Shown piece by piece: positions 34,801 to 47,200 of a DNA stretch of 64,000 bases (within the stretch, counting starts at the first letter, position 1; each line of letters starts with the position of its first letter). Made by a program: the position numbers and the translations under genes. The DNA is from Aristolochia californica (taxonomy: Eukaryota > Streptophyta > Magnoliopsida > Piperales > Aristolochiaceae): positions 6,030,358-6,094,357 of the forward strand of contig JARWKL010000016.1 in the NCBI GenBank assembly GCA_029961685.1, written 5' to 3'. The notes beneath the pieces were generated by a model. That model was not told where the DNA came from and made no database searches. It saw nothing but the letters and a program-made list of their open reading frames with translations.

Positions 34801-37800
34801 CCCCTTGAAGGTGGCTCCACTCACTGACTCAGTGGGGGAGATAATGCAGTAGGTAGATATCAAGGCAAAAGATCTCCAGTTCTCCCAGATAATGGAGCCA
34901 GGAATCTTCCTGGGCAAAAAGTGGATATTATACAAATGTTCTTCAATGACCCTATCAGTGGTGCCAGACACCCCATCAAATGTCCTATTGTTCAGAAAAA
35001 GATTAAAAAAAAAATCCTTCCGCCACAAAATTGACAAGATGGAGATTGACCAGAAGTTTTTGTACAGAGTTACTGGAACCTTAAACTACAAGCTTTAAAA
35101 GATTTCTGAATCCTATCCTAAACAGGGAAGGATTGCTCTGAAAAAAGGACATTCATGAGAACCTGTTACTTGCAGACAGATTCAATAATTGTATATTGGC
35201 TAATTGGCTGTTTTCCTTTCTTTTCTATTTCTGCAAGTATGTTTCAACTTTACAGTACACATCCACCCTTCTTTTGATGTGGGCAGTATAGGCTATTCAG
35301 TTTTATCCTGTCTGTCAGACTTTATAGTCATCTTGAAGTGTTTGCATGTTCGTATTGTATAACCTTTGAATGTGACATGTCTTCAATAGAGTGAGAAGAG
35401 ATGGGAGGGGCACCATCTTAGTTCTTTAATGCAAGAGTTTTCTGGGTATGGAATTGTAAAAAAATTGTTTGCATGCTGTTGAAGTCGTGTCTTTGTCATG
35501 CTCCGTCATTTTCATCATGCGAAACCCACACGTATCTAATTGAAGGGACAAAAACTATATTCTATTTCACTGAATGAAGCTTCCTAGGGGTCCAATAAAC
35601 AGGCTTTATTTGGCAACCACCTTGAGGCTAGAAAACCAGGGTTGACTGTTGGTTTAATTATTTGACGTTTTCCATTTCCCATTGCTCTTCTTGTTCTAAT
35701 ATCAAGCATTTATGTAACTTAAGGTTGCAATTTTTTCTTCTATTTACTGAGATATGTTTCTCATTTGCCCTTCCAAAAAAAAAATTGTTTCTCATTTCTT
35801 TCTTTCTCCTCAGTGATGGTGAGACATTTATATCAGCAGATGATTTGCGCATAAATCTGTGGAATATGGAAATAAGTAATCAAAGTTTTAACATTGTTGA
35901 TGTGAAGCCAGTTAACATGGAAGACCTTACTGGTATATTTACTTTCTTTGAACTTAAGTTTTCATCATGTGGTAGACATTTATATCTTTTTTCAAAGTGA
36001 GTGGGTAGACATTTATATCAGTGGATGATTTGCACCTAAATCTGTGGAATCTGAAAATAACCAAATCAGAGTCCTAACATTGTTGATGTGAAGCCAGTTA
36101 GCATGGAAGACCTTGCTGGTATCATAGTTTTGAACTTATGTTTTTGTCATGACTTATGGCTCTCCTTGATATACTTGCCATTAATGTCTTCTGTTAGTGG
36201 AGCTTTGTTTCTGGAAGGTATTGTTTCTCTGGGTAAGATCAACGATGTGTTATTCCACTAATGTCTGCTTTCAACGTGCATTTTACCTAAATTCTATGGG
36301 TTATACACCCAAAAGAAAGCTCCCTTGTTGTAGTGGATGGGCACTTGGCAAATGTAATAAACTCTGTGGAAGGGAACTCGGCCAATGTAATAAACTCAGT
36401 GGAAGGGGTCTTGGCCATTGTAATAAACTTGATGCGCCAGAACACTGCCCCCCTTGGAGGTTATCTTGTGCATTCGATGAACTTAATGACCTTTGCGGGC
36501 ATGTAGAGATCTGTTGGCACAGGATCTTGAGATCTGCAAATAATGTATCAGATTCTAGAGCCAAGAAGGTTGTCTCTCAAACATCTCTAGCTATAGGTGA
36601 CACTTTGCCTCTTGTATTGTGAGCCTTGTTTCTCTCTTGCCTCTAATATATATTAGCAATAAAGGTCACATTTTCACCCTAAAAACAACTGTTTCGCTCA
36701 GTCCCTCTTTTAGATTCCGAATTGTCCTTGTCTATGACTTGTGTGCTGGGTTAAGATTCAACTCTGCTTTATGGGTCTATTTCAGAGGTAATAACTTCTG
36801 CGGAGTTCCATCCAACACATTGCAATATGTTAGCATATAGTAGCTCAAAGGGTACAATTCGACTTATTGACATGCGGCAATCAGCTCTATGTGATAACCA
36901 TGCCAAACTGTAAGTACCATTGCTTTGTGTTATTTGTAAGGGGATTAGTTGTTTGAAATTATATTACTGGAAATGTTTTGAAATTCTATTGCCAACTTAT
37001 AGATTTCTGAACATCTTTTTAAGAATAGAGTACTGCTGGATTAGTGTGTTTTCTAGAACTATTGTTCACAACAGGGAGATATAAAAAAAGTAAAAAGAGA
37101 CAAATGGAAATGAAAGGGTGAGTAGAAAAAGAGAGAAGATAGAAGTTTTCTCTTTCCTTCTATTTCGTTCTCTTTCCTTTCTGTCAAAAAGCATATGGGA
37201 TTCTCAAGCATTGCGGAAGAAAAACAGCACTGCAGCTGCTATTTTTTACATGGTTGTACTCACAGTAAAACTGGAGTTCGTCCTGAATTTCAACTTTTTG
37301 AAAGGGGCTTTTACTATTCCAAATTTCAGATTTGAGGAGCAGGAGGCTCCTGGTTCGAGGTCATTTTTCACAGAGATTATTGCTTCAATATCTGACATAA
37401 AGTTTGGAAAGGATGGAAGATATATACTTAGTCGTGATTACATGACATTGAAGGTTAAGCTGATGAAATCTTGCTTTACTTTTCCTTTTCAATGCTCTTT
37501 TATCTTCTGTTTTTTTCCCCTAATACTCTTTTGCTGTTATCAGTGTCACCTGGGTCCTAATTTATCCTTTATATTTAATTTCCATGCAGCTATGGGATCT
37601 AAATATGGAAAATACCCCAGTTACCACCTTTCAAGTTCATGAATTTTTGCGACCAAAGGTTATTCTTTACCTTTATGTAGTAACCTACTTGAAAATTTTT
37701 CATGGGGAAGTTTTATTTTAATAAAATATTTTATGGCAGCTATGTGATTTATATGAAAATGATTCAATCTTTGACAAATTCGAGTGCTGTCTAAGTGGTG

Positions 37801-38434
37801 ACAGTCTTCATGTTGCAACCGGTTCTTACAGGTATTTTATTTCGAAACTTTTAATGAGCCTATGCCACCTCTTGCTTCTGACTTTACTCATAAAAGTGAA
37901 TATTTTTCATTTCAGCAATCTTTTTCGTGTTTTTGGTTGTTCACCTGGTAGCAATGAGGCAACAACATTGGAAGCTAGCAAGAATCCTACAAGGTATATG
38001 AATCCTTGGGTTCAGTTTTGTCTGGTTAAAAGTGATCTTTTTATACTCCTTACTACTTTGCTCATGTTGTTTTGTATCTATATTGCAAGACGGCAAGCCC
38101 AAATGCCTTCAAGGCCATTAAGATCACTCACCAGTCTAGCACGATCTCGAAGAAGAGGTTAATTTTTAAATCATGCTCTGCTTCTCTACAATAATTATCC
38201 AACAGTGTGGTCCTGCCTTAATAAACCTCAATTTATTTAGTATTTGATGGCTTCTGCTGATTTCTCTCAGGATCTGAAAATCAAAATGCCGATGCAAATG
38301 GTGGAGCTTTTGATATATCAACAAAATTGCTCCACTTGGCCTGGCACCCAACCTCCAATGCTCTAGCTTGTGCAGCAGCAAATAGTCTTTACATGTACTA
38401 TGCAGAGGATGGAGCTCGAAGTGAGACTACCTAA
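31893..38434 (+). CDS. Serine/threonine protein phosphatase 2A, 55-kDa regulatory subunit B
   Basis: B55 subunits are seven-bladed WD40 propellers that bind the PP2A core (scaffold A plus catalytic C) and select substrates in the cytosol and nucleus. Exons: 31,893-31,995; 32,767-32,870; 32,996-33,091; 33,173-33,292; 33,419-33,562; 33,754-33,845; 35,814-35,932; 36,786-36,909; 37,330-37,453; 37,590-37,658; 37,740-37,831; 37,916-37,993; 38,090-38,157; 38,271-38,434. The sum is 1,497 nt, 498 residues, all phases consistent, all GT-AG. Signatures: [20 protein letters not shown], then [20 protein letters not shown] and [37 protein letters not shown]...[80 protein letters not shown]; and [20 protein letters not shown] near the end. 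The start is set by the family's N-terminus and splice phase. Intron 6 (1,968 bp) contains a LINE fragment and intron 7 a dead exon copy. Confidence 0.97.
34570..35060 (-). mobile_element. LINE (non-LTR retrotransposon) fragment in PP2A intron 6
   Basis: On the minus strand, broken frames read [15 protein letters not shown] followed by an RVIEEHLYN stretch, and then [16 protein letters not shown]. These resemble the end of a plant LINE polyprotein: the zinc-finger RT tail with RNARIF-type residues, and the RNase H start VKLNxDGSSxGNPG. Frameshifts and stops are present. The insertion is antisense to the PP2A gene and does not disturb the splice sites. Confidence 0.6.
36003..36125 (+). pseudogene. 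Dead tandem copy of PP2A exon 7
   Basis: Within intron 7, about 70 bp after the true exon 7 and its flank, the sequence repeats exon 7 (GACATTTATATCAGTGGATG against GACATTTATATCAGCAGATG) through GAAGCCAGTTAGCATGGAAG, CCTTGCTGGTAT and the following intron bases. It carries a one-base insertion around 36,058 and a resulting TAA at about 36,077, so inclusion would truncate the protein. Confidence 0.85.
36341..36432 (+). repeat. 33-bp minisatellite in PP2A intron 7
   Basis: About three copies of a unit containing GGCCAATGTAATAAACTC and GTGGAAGGG, with repeats of the AATGTAATAA core at 36,351, 36,384 and 36,417. The unit length is a multiple of three, which creates a spurious open frame. Confidence 0.85.
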
Positions 38435-40400
38435 AATCTGCAGTGAGTAGAAGCAAAAAAAAAAAGGGGGATTTAAACTGGCTGATGGGTCCCAAGAGTC
38501 AGGAGAGGTGGCTGTGGGGTAACCGAGTCTGGAGAGAGGCAGCCCGCTCTGTTTCTGCACACCTGTGTTTGTTGTGTTGCAAAGGCAAGCACCTCACTTA
38601 TTTTATTCTTTTGTAGCAATTTGTAATTTTTTTCATGTTCCCCTCCCTTTTCTCTTTCTTTCCTTTTTCTTTTCTTTTTCTTTACCCCCTTTTACCTCTC
38701 GGGTTAGTGGGGTTGGAATCTAGATGGTGCAGATAGCAGAAACTGTAATTTTAAGACAGAAGTGTGCCACATCCCCTGTTCTTCCTCCTTAGGGAAATGG
38801 TTGATACGGTACAGTAATAGGATAGTGGAGCAGCTTTTTGGTTCGTAAGCTCTTGTCATCTACCTCTCCTGCAAGACTTGTAATTTGATAATTTATGTCA
38901 GTTTCATCCTTGCTGTTGAACGTGGGATGTCAATGAATTATTTTTGGCCCAATTTGTCTGTAAATGGAGTGAGTGAATGGAATGTATCTGTATATCTCTC
39001 ACTCTCTCTCACCCACTGTAGCTACGAGCTGAGCAGTATTCAGAATTACGTTGAGACGGGGTTTTTTTTATAAAAAAATAAATAATTGGCAGTTTTTCTT
39101 AGTTTATGATTCTACTGGTTTTCCTTAAACTAAGGATGTGGGATTTCACCTTCCCTCGTCTTGCTTAGTTTAATAGTTGTAATGCTTGCACTAGATGTGG
39201 GATTTCGCCGTCCTCATCTTGCTTCCTTCTTTGTGCTTGCTTGGCTGTTGGACTAACCAGCCTTCTTTCGTGAATTAGATGATTTGTTTTTATTGTTCCA
39301 TAATGCAAACTGGCTCTGCAATGCCTTTATAATTGATTGTCTTCTCCAAGAACAAAAAAATCCATCAACTCGACTCTGAGATGGCAGTAGCTCTTGCTAG
39401 TCAGCTCCTTGTACATGTGGACAATCTGCGCCTCATAGCTCTTCACTTCTTTAGTGTTAGAAGACAAGGTTTTGCATTGTTAAGAGTCAATGATATCGTT
39501 TTAATTGCAACGCTCTCTTCATTGAAACCCTTATTTTTTGTTATTGTTGTTGTTGTTGTTGTCGTTGTTGTTTTTACTATTTAATCAATTAGATGAACTA
39601 TCCCATCATTTGAATGTCATCTTTAACCCTTTTCTCCGCTTTTGGGTAACTTGAGTTGACTCGATCATTTAATAACAAACCTCGAGTCCACTCAAGATCA
39701 TCTCCTACATTGCATAAATTTATAGAATATTAGGGTTTTTATTGAAAAAAAAAACCCTTCTTTGATCTCCACTTCCACTGACAAAAGAAGTGTGGGAGGA
39801 AGAAAATCTTTTACTTACTATTAACTGTACTATTTGTGCTTTCTTTGTTATTCCAAACTGAAATTGTACACAATTTATCTATAGACCACCATGTTACATG
39901 AATTTAACTCAAAAGCTACAATGAAAATTCTTACTTTGAAACCACTTTACTTTCCTAGAATAGAAATTAATGTTCTAATAGGACTTGACTCTCTGATCAT
40001 CCACGATTTGTCGTAGATCCATAATTGGCAATTGGTTAATTAAACTAGGGTTTTAATATTTCTTAACCTTCTCTTACTTGAATTTAGGGGTGGGACTTAG
40101 CTATGTTCAGGCTAACAAATCGTGTATTATTTGATATGTCTCGAATTTTAAAGGTGCAACATGAAATATGTACCCTGGTTTGTACACATAATGTGTTTTT
40201 CCTAGGAAATAATAATATATCACTTTATATATTCCAATTTATTGGAAAAGATATGAGATGTCTCGCATCTTGCCCATAAAAAGGTTTGTAAATCGGGTAA
40301 AACTATGTCGTCTCTCCTATTATCCGTTCATCTTGTCAAGATTTGGACACCCCCCACATCAAGATACCCTAAACTACAAGAAAATGGGAGTGAAAGTTTA
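38435..40400. other. 3' flank of the PP2A gene and intergenic DNA
   Basis: Begins with the probable 3' UTR (to roughly 38,900). A GTT microsatellite lies near 39,540-39,575. No coding sequence was recognised. Confidence 0.5.
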
Positions 40401-40405
40401 TTTCA

Positions 40406-41018
40406 CGTGTTTGGTAGTACATATTTTGTAAGAGAACAGAAAATATGAGAAAAACTGACTCTCTTACAAAATATGAAAGTGGAGAGAAAAGAAATGGAAG
40501 AGAAGAGAAAGAGAAAGAGAGAAAAAAAGGTTTTTTTTTTCTTGTTTGGAGGCCTATAAAAAATGAATGAGAAAGTGGAAGAAAAATATATTTTCTCTTG
40601 TTTGGATATACATGAAAATTGAAAAAAAAATGGTTATGTTTTAAATTTTTGATAATTAAATTTTTTTCTCAAATTTCTATTTCTTTTTTCCTCCCCAAAT
40701 TTCATTATTTTGTAAGAGAAAATTTATTAACTAAGTATTTTCTTTTCTCTCAATGATTTTCTTCTGTCAAACAACAGAAAATACCTTTCTTTCCCCCTTT
40801 TTTTTTGTGGGTTTCAAACAGAGAATCACTTAGAGAAAAAAAAAGAGAAAAAATCACTTTCTCTTAGTTAACAAAAAAAATTTCTCACAAAATGATGGAA
40901 TTTGGGAAGAAAATTAAAAAAAATAGAAAAAAGAGAAAAAAAAAACTTATTTTGTTTTGTTTTGTTTTCTCTTTTTCTCCTTCTTTTCTCTTATCTCCAC
41001 TTTCTATGTTCCAAACAC
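40406..41018. mobile_element. Inverted-repeat element forming a long imperfect hairpin
   Basis: The segment begins GTGTTTGGTAGTACATA and ends with CTATGTTCCAAACAC, whose reverse complement is GTGTTTGGAACATAG. Long arms pair internally: 40,475-40,530 (GAAAGTGGAGAGAAAAGAAA...) with 40,960-41,010, and about 40,655-40,740 (CCAAATTTCATTATTTTGTA) with 40,860-40,935. No coding frame is present. It looks like a foldback or MITE-type DNA element. Confidence 0.6.
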
Positions 41019-43040
41019 AACCAAAGTTAGTTTAACAAATGACTTCAAATTTGTTTTTACACCTTGTGACAGTGCTCGAGTCTCGACTTTGGTATTCTAA
41101 AATTAATGCAATTTCAAGATTAAAAACATTCTAATTGTTGTAGGCATACAATGAGCAAATCTAAACCCAATTCAAAACCAACATAGACAAGTCCATAATA
41201 TATTTATACTAGTGAGCAATATTGATGCCTTCTTCTCAAAATCTAGATTATTTCCATTAGAGTAATTAGAGTTAGATTTTAGGAATATGGAAGTGGCATT
41301 TGGGGTTCAAACTCAGATCACATTTCTGATGTACAAATGAACATTCTTAACAACTACAAGGTGGTGTTTTTTAGAGACATATAAAACGTTGGTGGTTGGG
41401 AAAGAAAAGAAGTTTCTTTGACCAGATTTTCAATTCACTATTGAAACCAATTGCGCTTAAAACCTCGAGGCAATAGTGAAGGCGTAACATAAATATAAGA
41501 GGGATTGGCCCGGTCGATATTAAATTCTCAACATTCACCAAAACGATATCCCTCTCCATTCATCTTGACATTTCGTATAACTTCACTTGAATTTTCAAAA
41601 GCAAATCCTTTTTTGGCTTCCTAGTAAATCTCCTAATCTCTCCTGTTCTCATCAGGTTATTTCCTACTCCAGTTACGGTTTCAAAGAGAGGATTCCAGTT
41701 CAAAAGCTTGCAAATAAGATACTCTTCTAATTCAAGTAGATCAATTTGGGAGAAGTCGCCTCTGATGCGACTGGGATCATCAGTAGAGGAAGAATGGAGA
41801 ATCAGTACGTGCGTGGAAATTAACCAAATCTACAAGTTGCTCCAACTGGGGGAGCAGATCCAGAAGACAAATGTGTTCAATCAGTGCAGAAATATGAGAA
41901 ATTGAGAATAACCTACAGATCATTCTAATGATCCACAGTGTAAAAAAACCAGAATTATGAACAACTCTTCTCTTTAATAGCTAGTCCACTGCAACATTTT
42001 TTTCTTCTTCAATTTCTCCCACTAAGTTCTCCGTAATCTTCTGGGTGTTTTCCTTATTTTCCTTCAACGAAACTCCATGAGACGCTCTCTGGAAAACTAA
42101 ATCACGACTCAACATGCATTACTGCAGCCATTGCAAGAATTATTCGAAACAGCTCCTCTTATCTGCAAGAAGACGCAGCGTGGAAACGTACAGACCCATA
42201 CAGAATTCCATGTTTGTTGGTTTTCTCTGGAAGTGCAGCTGCAGGTTTGGTCATTGGGAACCGAGCTGTTTCGACATGTTTATTTCTCGATGGCGAACTG
42301 GCGGGTAATAGAAAATGGTTCAGAACCGATCAAAGGGAATATGTCTGCAAGTTTCAAGGGAAGCATGCATGCAACGAATCGCCATCCTCTCGCTATAAAG
42401 GCTGCACTCTCGGACGCTTCTTCCATACTGCAAGAATCGAATCAAATTTCTGTTTTTGGCAAACCTCCCCAATGTTTGCTTTTCACCCTTCACTCCCGTC
42501 TTTCTTACAAACGTTTTCATGAAAGAATTGATCTGCAATTTTCATCCCTCTACCACCACCATTATCGCCCTTCTTTTCTCTATTAGATAGAAAGAAAGCA
42601 TAGAACCTCCCTCCTCGGAGGACTCAGGCCGGATCTCTTTCTGTGTTTTATAGTAATGCTTCCGAAAGCTACCTAAAAAAAGCAAGAACAGCAAAAGAAG
42701 AAGAAGAAGAAGAAGAAGAAGAAGAAGAGGTGGAAGAAATGAAGAAGGCGACAAACAAAGAGGCCAAAAAACCAGAGAAATGGCTTTTCTTCAGTCTCTG
42801 AAATCGTGAAAATGATAAATTATTCGAAAAGGAAGAAGAGTTGGTAGCTCGTTTCGCATGATTGAATTTCTCGAGAATTTGTACCTAGATACATTCTCAT
42901 CGTAAAACTAAACATACATCGAAGCACACTTAGAACACCACCAAAAAGAAACCGCACAATAACACTACAATCCTATTCATATATCATGACACAAGACAGC
43001 AAAAAACTAAGCAGGAGATGACAGTTTAACCAGAAGGATC
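41019..43040. other. Intergenic DNA 3' of the Dof gene
   Basis: Several overlapping frames occur at 41,700-42,600 but none is recognisable. A (GAA)n microsatellite lies at about 42,697-42,730. The Dof transcript's 3' UTR must begin just below 43,041 on the minus strand. Confidence 0.5.
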
Positions 43041-43997
43041 TCAAGGAAATGCACCGTTCGCGGTAGATAGATCAGACCATGAAAATGGAGAGCTCCAATA
43101 GCCCAATTCCCCCGTGGTGATTGGAGCAGTTTCCATGATGGAAGAAGTAGAAGAAGAGACTGCATTGCTGAAAGTTGCTGGGGAATTATCAGTATAGTAA
43201 TTAGTAGACGGTCTAAGCCTTTGGTAAAGCTCTTGGATTCCACTGTTTGGAGCTTCACCCACTACCAGGCTGTGTTGCAAGTTGTGCTGCTGCAACTGCT
43301 GCTGCTGCTGCTGCTGATTGCTCCTCCAGAATGAGCTGCACAGACCGATGGGAACCTGAGGCACCTGAGACATGGGATCCAGGCTCAAGGCTCGCGCATT
43401 TAATCCGAGCGTCGCAACTGCCGAGTCTGAAGCCAAGTGCGATCCCATCAACCCCACATCTTCCTTGATCGCGCCGGAATTAAGGATATGGTTAGGGGTA
43501 GGGTTTTGGGCAGCTCTGAACAAGGCCAACAACTGTGAATTATGCGGAGCGGGCCATAAGATGGGGCTGGAGGGGAGCTCGTGATCGAAAACACCTCCCA
43601 AACCCGTCTTCCCAACGTCGGAAGGTGCAGGCCTCGTCTTCCCAGCGCTGGATTTGGCAGTGGGAGTCGAGACCGTCGAACTCTTGTTCTTCCGGCACCC
43701 GCCTCCGATAGGAACGTTGCGCAGCGCCCCGCCTTTAGTCCAATACCGCCGACAGGTCTTGCAGAAATGGCGAGGCTGGGTGAGATTGTAGTTGTTGTAG
43801 TAGCAGAACTTCGTGTTGGAAGAATCACACCTCGGGCACCTCAGGTTCTGTTGCTCCGAAGAAGACGTGGACGAGGAAGAAGTGGACGAGGAAGACCCTT
43901 CAACAACTCCCCCCGTCATGGAGATTTTCCTCTCCTGTCCTCCTCCGCCGCCGCTTCCGACTCCAACCCCTCCACCTCCCAACAGCTCCTGAATCAT
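43041..43997 (-). CDS. Dof-type zinc-finger transcription factor
   Basis: Dof proteins are plant-specific nuclear regulators that bind AAAG-core sites through a single C2C2 finger. The 318-residue frame starts [16 protein letters not shown], the first ATG of the open frame; upstream in-frame codons reach only a TTG. The order is: Gly-rich segment (6-20), Ser-rich tract (35-47), Dof finger at about residues 51-104 with Cys54, Cys57, Cys79 and Cys82 (CPRC...CKTC) and the [15 protein letters not shown] and [19 protein letters not shown] signatures. Next come basic residues likely serving nuclear import, and a Gln tract ([12 protein letters not shown]) coded by CAG repeats near 43,291-43,315. The C-terminus is [18 protein letters not shown]. 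It is intronless here, as far as the window shows. A TATA-like TATATTAAAG lies near 44,250 on the minus strand. The subgroup is not assigned. Confidence 0.95.
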   Translation of the reverse strand: MIQELLGGGGVGVGSGGGGGQERKISMTGGVVEGSSSSTSSSSTSSSEQQNLRCPRCDSSNTKFCYYNNYNLTQPRHFCKTCRRYWTKGGALRNVPIGGGCRKNKSSTVSTPTAKSSAGKTRPAPSDVGKTGLGGVFDHELPSSPILWPAPHNSQLLALFRAAQNPTPNHILNSGAIKEDVGLMGSHLASDSAVATLGLNARALSLDPMSQVPQVPIGLCSSFWRSNQQQQQQQLQQHNLQHSLVVGEAPNSGIQELYQRLRPSTNYYTDNSPATFSNAVSSSTSSIMETAPITTGELGYWSSPFSWSDLSTANGAFP

Positions 43998-44239
43998 CTT
44001 CCCTACTTCTCCGTATCTAGACAACGATCCAAAACAACAAAAGTGAAAAAAGAGTGAACAGACAAAGGGAGAAAACGGCAAGCTGAGAAGAAGAAGATTT
44101 CGCAAACGTGAGTGAGATACGAGGGTCGGATAGAACTGGGAACAAGAAGATTTTCGTCTCTTTGTTTTTTTGTTTAGGGTGATGATGTAAGTGTAGAATT
44201 TCGTTGGTGAAAAAGAACCAAGAGGAGGAAGAAAGAGGC

Positions 44240-44262
44240 AGAAGCTTTAATATAGATGGAAG
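44240..44262 (-). promoter_or_regulatory. Probable TATA box of the Dof gene
   Basis: The minus strand reads CTATATTAAAGCTTC about 250 bp before the Dof start codon. The leader that follows is rich in TC and GAA repeats. Confidence 0.35.
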
Positions 44263-44299
44263 AAAACCACTCATCTGCCCTCCCAAAGCGGTTTTTAAA

Positions 44300-47200
44300 T
44301 GTCGAAAGTGGTACGAAGGGAAAAGTATTCATAAATAGAATCAGAACGAATATCGGTATCGGCCCTTTAAATCCGATACAGAAGACTATGAATGGGGGGC
44401 GTTTTGGTCATTATGGACGAGTATAATAATTTTTTTGTCTTCCAAGTGGGGGAAGAAATTTTTTTTTATTTTTATTTTTTGTTCAAAGACAATGATTACG
44501 AGTTCATTCAAGTGGAAGACTTCTTCACGTGTAAAGCCGATGCCGTCGTGTACCAAAATCCACTCCCCGAAACTTATGCCTTGAATTCATTCTATTTCTC
44601 TCGTCAGGATCGTGCGAATTCCGACAATCATGAATCGAGAGCGAGGAACTTCAAACAGTGTTTAAAAGTTTTAATCGGGATTAATCAAGCCCATTCAAAT
44701 GCTTACTGCTTTGATTACCAGAATTTACCAAACACTCGAGGAGCCCATAATTTCTCCTACAATGATGATGTTCTCTCTGACTTTCACTTCGGGATGTGGG
44801 AAGAATTCCTCCTTCTGGTTGGATCTTTGAAACTCTAGACTCAATGGGTCGCTCTTTTTGTTTTTGTTTTTTACGGTTTTCGTTTCTTTTCTGCAAAAAC
44901 GGAAGAGCAGCTTCGCCTCTCATGGAAGCTTATATTATCTTTCAATCGATTCTCCACAGGAATGATTCATCCATTACTAACAGTAAACAAATGAATACGT
45001 GTTAATATTAACACAAACGAATGCGAGAAGGCGAAGGCCGCGAAGAAGAAGAAGATGATGATGATGATGATTAATTCTTTCTTTTATTTACTTTCTTTCT
45101 GATACGTTTTTCGAGCTTGGAGGGAGAGACGGAGAAAGATAAGGGGAGTAGGGGAGAAGGGAGAGGAAAGGTCAGGCAGTGCCACGTAGAGAGGAGACCG
45201 AAGGTTCCCTTTTGGTGAACCGCGCGTGCCTTCCGGAACGCGAGGTGGGGGGTCCGGGCAAGAGCCGGCACGAGCAGCGGCTTTTGTGCAGCGTGTGGCC
45301 ACCGGAAAACGACATAAGAGACTTGGAGTTGGACCGGACCGGCCGCGGTCGCCGTAAAAAAGAGGGCATCGGCTACCCCCATTCCTCCTCGAACGCCGGG
45401 CAACTGGTCAGTCACTGCCAGCCGCTTTTTCTCTTTTTCTCTCCCCTGCCAAAGATTCCCTTCCCTCCGCTTCTCTCTCTAACCACCGCTATCGCCACCG
45501 CCACGGCCACCGCCGCCACCATCGACGGCCCTCGTTACAAATCTACGTAAGAACGAGCGACGAATTCAGAATTTTCAAATCCGTTTCGTCTCTCTCCTTG
45601 ACATGACATGACATGACATGCTTGCATGGATGTGATGGAGATGCCCCCATCTTCCCAGGTGGGTTAGCCTCCTGTCCCCGCCTTATCCGGCAACACAGCC
45701 TTTCTAGGGTTTCCCTCCAGTCCCATGTACGTTTCAAGAACCCATCATCATCATCCCTTCTTTTTCCTGCTCAGGCGGGTGAAGACTGAAGACTGACGAG
45801 AGAAGATAGAAAACCAGCTGATCGGTCTTTTTTAGGGTGTTATTTATTCATTTTCGTTCTTCCTTGGAATCTCAATCTCCAACAACATCCATTTCTCTCT
45901 CCTTCTTGACCTTATTATGTTCCGGTCACAGTGTAGGCGGATGGGGCCCAAAGTGCCAACACCTAAAACGAAGTGGTTGTCACTGTCATGCAGAACCAGA
46001 AACTTCTCGACCTTTCAAACACAAATTTGGTCAGTAGGTGTGGAAGGAAACTGACCCTTTTTAGGGTTTTGGCCCTTGGGGTCTTTTTATCTGTTTGTTT
46101 CTGCGGTCTTGATTCAACCAGATGAATTAGTCATCAGAAAAAAAAAAAAAAAGGACGGACGAGAATTGGGGGTTGTTGCAACTCCTTGTCGTCTCAACTG
46201 GGTCCTCTTTGTATTTGTATATAAACTTAGATATGGGTGGGAGGAGGAAGGAGAGTTTCTGGGTTGGTACCTCTGATGGGAACTCAAATGGAGGTAGGGA
46301 TCGCCTGGCAAAAGCTGGAACGGACAAGATCCCCTGTTGGGACAACCACAGATCATGTCTCCGGCCATGTGGAGGAATTCCCATTGGACTTGTAAACAAG
46401 CGGCGGGTGATCGAAGGACGATGTGCTGACAGATGCCCATTCTTCGTCTCCTTTTTCCCACTTTTTTAATAGCCCCAAGACGAAGAACAAAGATATTGGG
46501 GTGGATGATCTCCACTCTCCACTCTCCGCTACTCTACAGGGATTCTCCTTTGCTGCTGCTAACTGTCTGGTTTTAAACTTTAACGACGGCACAAGTATTA
46601 AAAAATTTGTGTAAATCTTGAGTTTGTGGGATCTCTTTAACAGTCGCCCAGTTTCCATGTGAAGATCCCATTCCTATGCGATCAACATAGAGGTACCTGA
46701 ACTGCAATTCATGGGAAATCTGCTAAGTCATCATGCCCAACATACGGCTTTCTCGTTATCCACGAGCTCGTCTCATCGACCAATGATATTTAGCACCATA
46801 ACGAAACAAATAAACTTTTCATGGATTTAAAAAAACAAAACAAAAGGAACATCACATCTCTCTGTAGCACAGATTCGTCGTCTCCGAATTAAGAGAAACA
46901 AACAAACAAACAAAAGATTTCAACCAGTTTAATTACTCTCGCCAACAATTTTCAAAAGGGTGAAAATATAGTTAAAAAAAAAACAGGTTTGAATAGACGA
47001 AATCGTTAATGTTGAGGCGAAGACTGAAAGAAAAAAAAAGGTCAAAAGAGCGGCTAGGGCCTCTGTTGTCAGGCTGGAGCATCTGCCGACACCTATTTAT
47101 CAGCACAAAGATCGACGTATACTCCCACCTCTCTACATATTTTCCAGCCTCCATGGATGATCACTACACCCTCTTATATTTATAATACTTCGATTTGATC

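Noticed and set aside
43998..44105. N-terminal extension of the Dof frame
   Set aside because: The longer frame starts at TTG. The first ATG is at 43,997 and begins with MIQELLGG.
44392..44838. ATG-started ORF of 148 codons divergent from the Dof gene
   Set aside because: Poly-Phe/Tyr stretch from a T-run, no recognisable family, and it lies over the Dof promoter region; chance frame is more likely.
45179..45550. ORF of 123 codons in the GC-rich island
   Set aside because: It begins at GTG, not ATG, and ends in a CCACCG repeat; no family resemblance.
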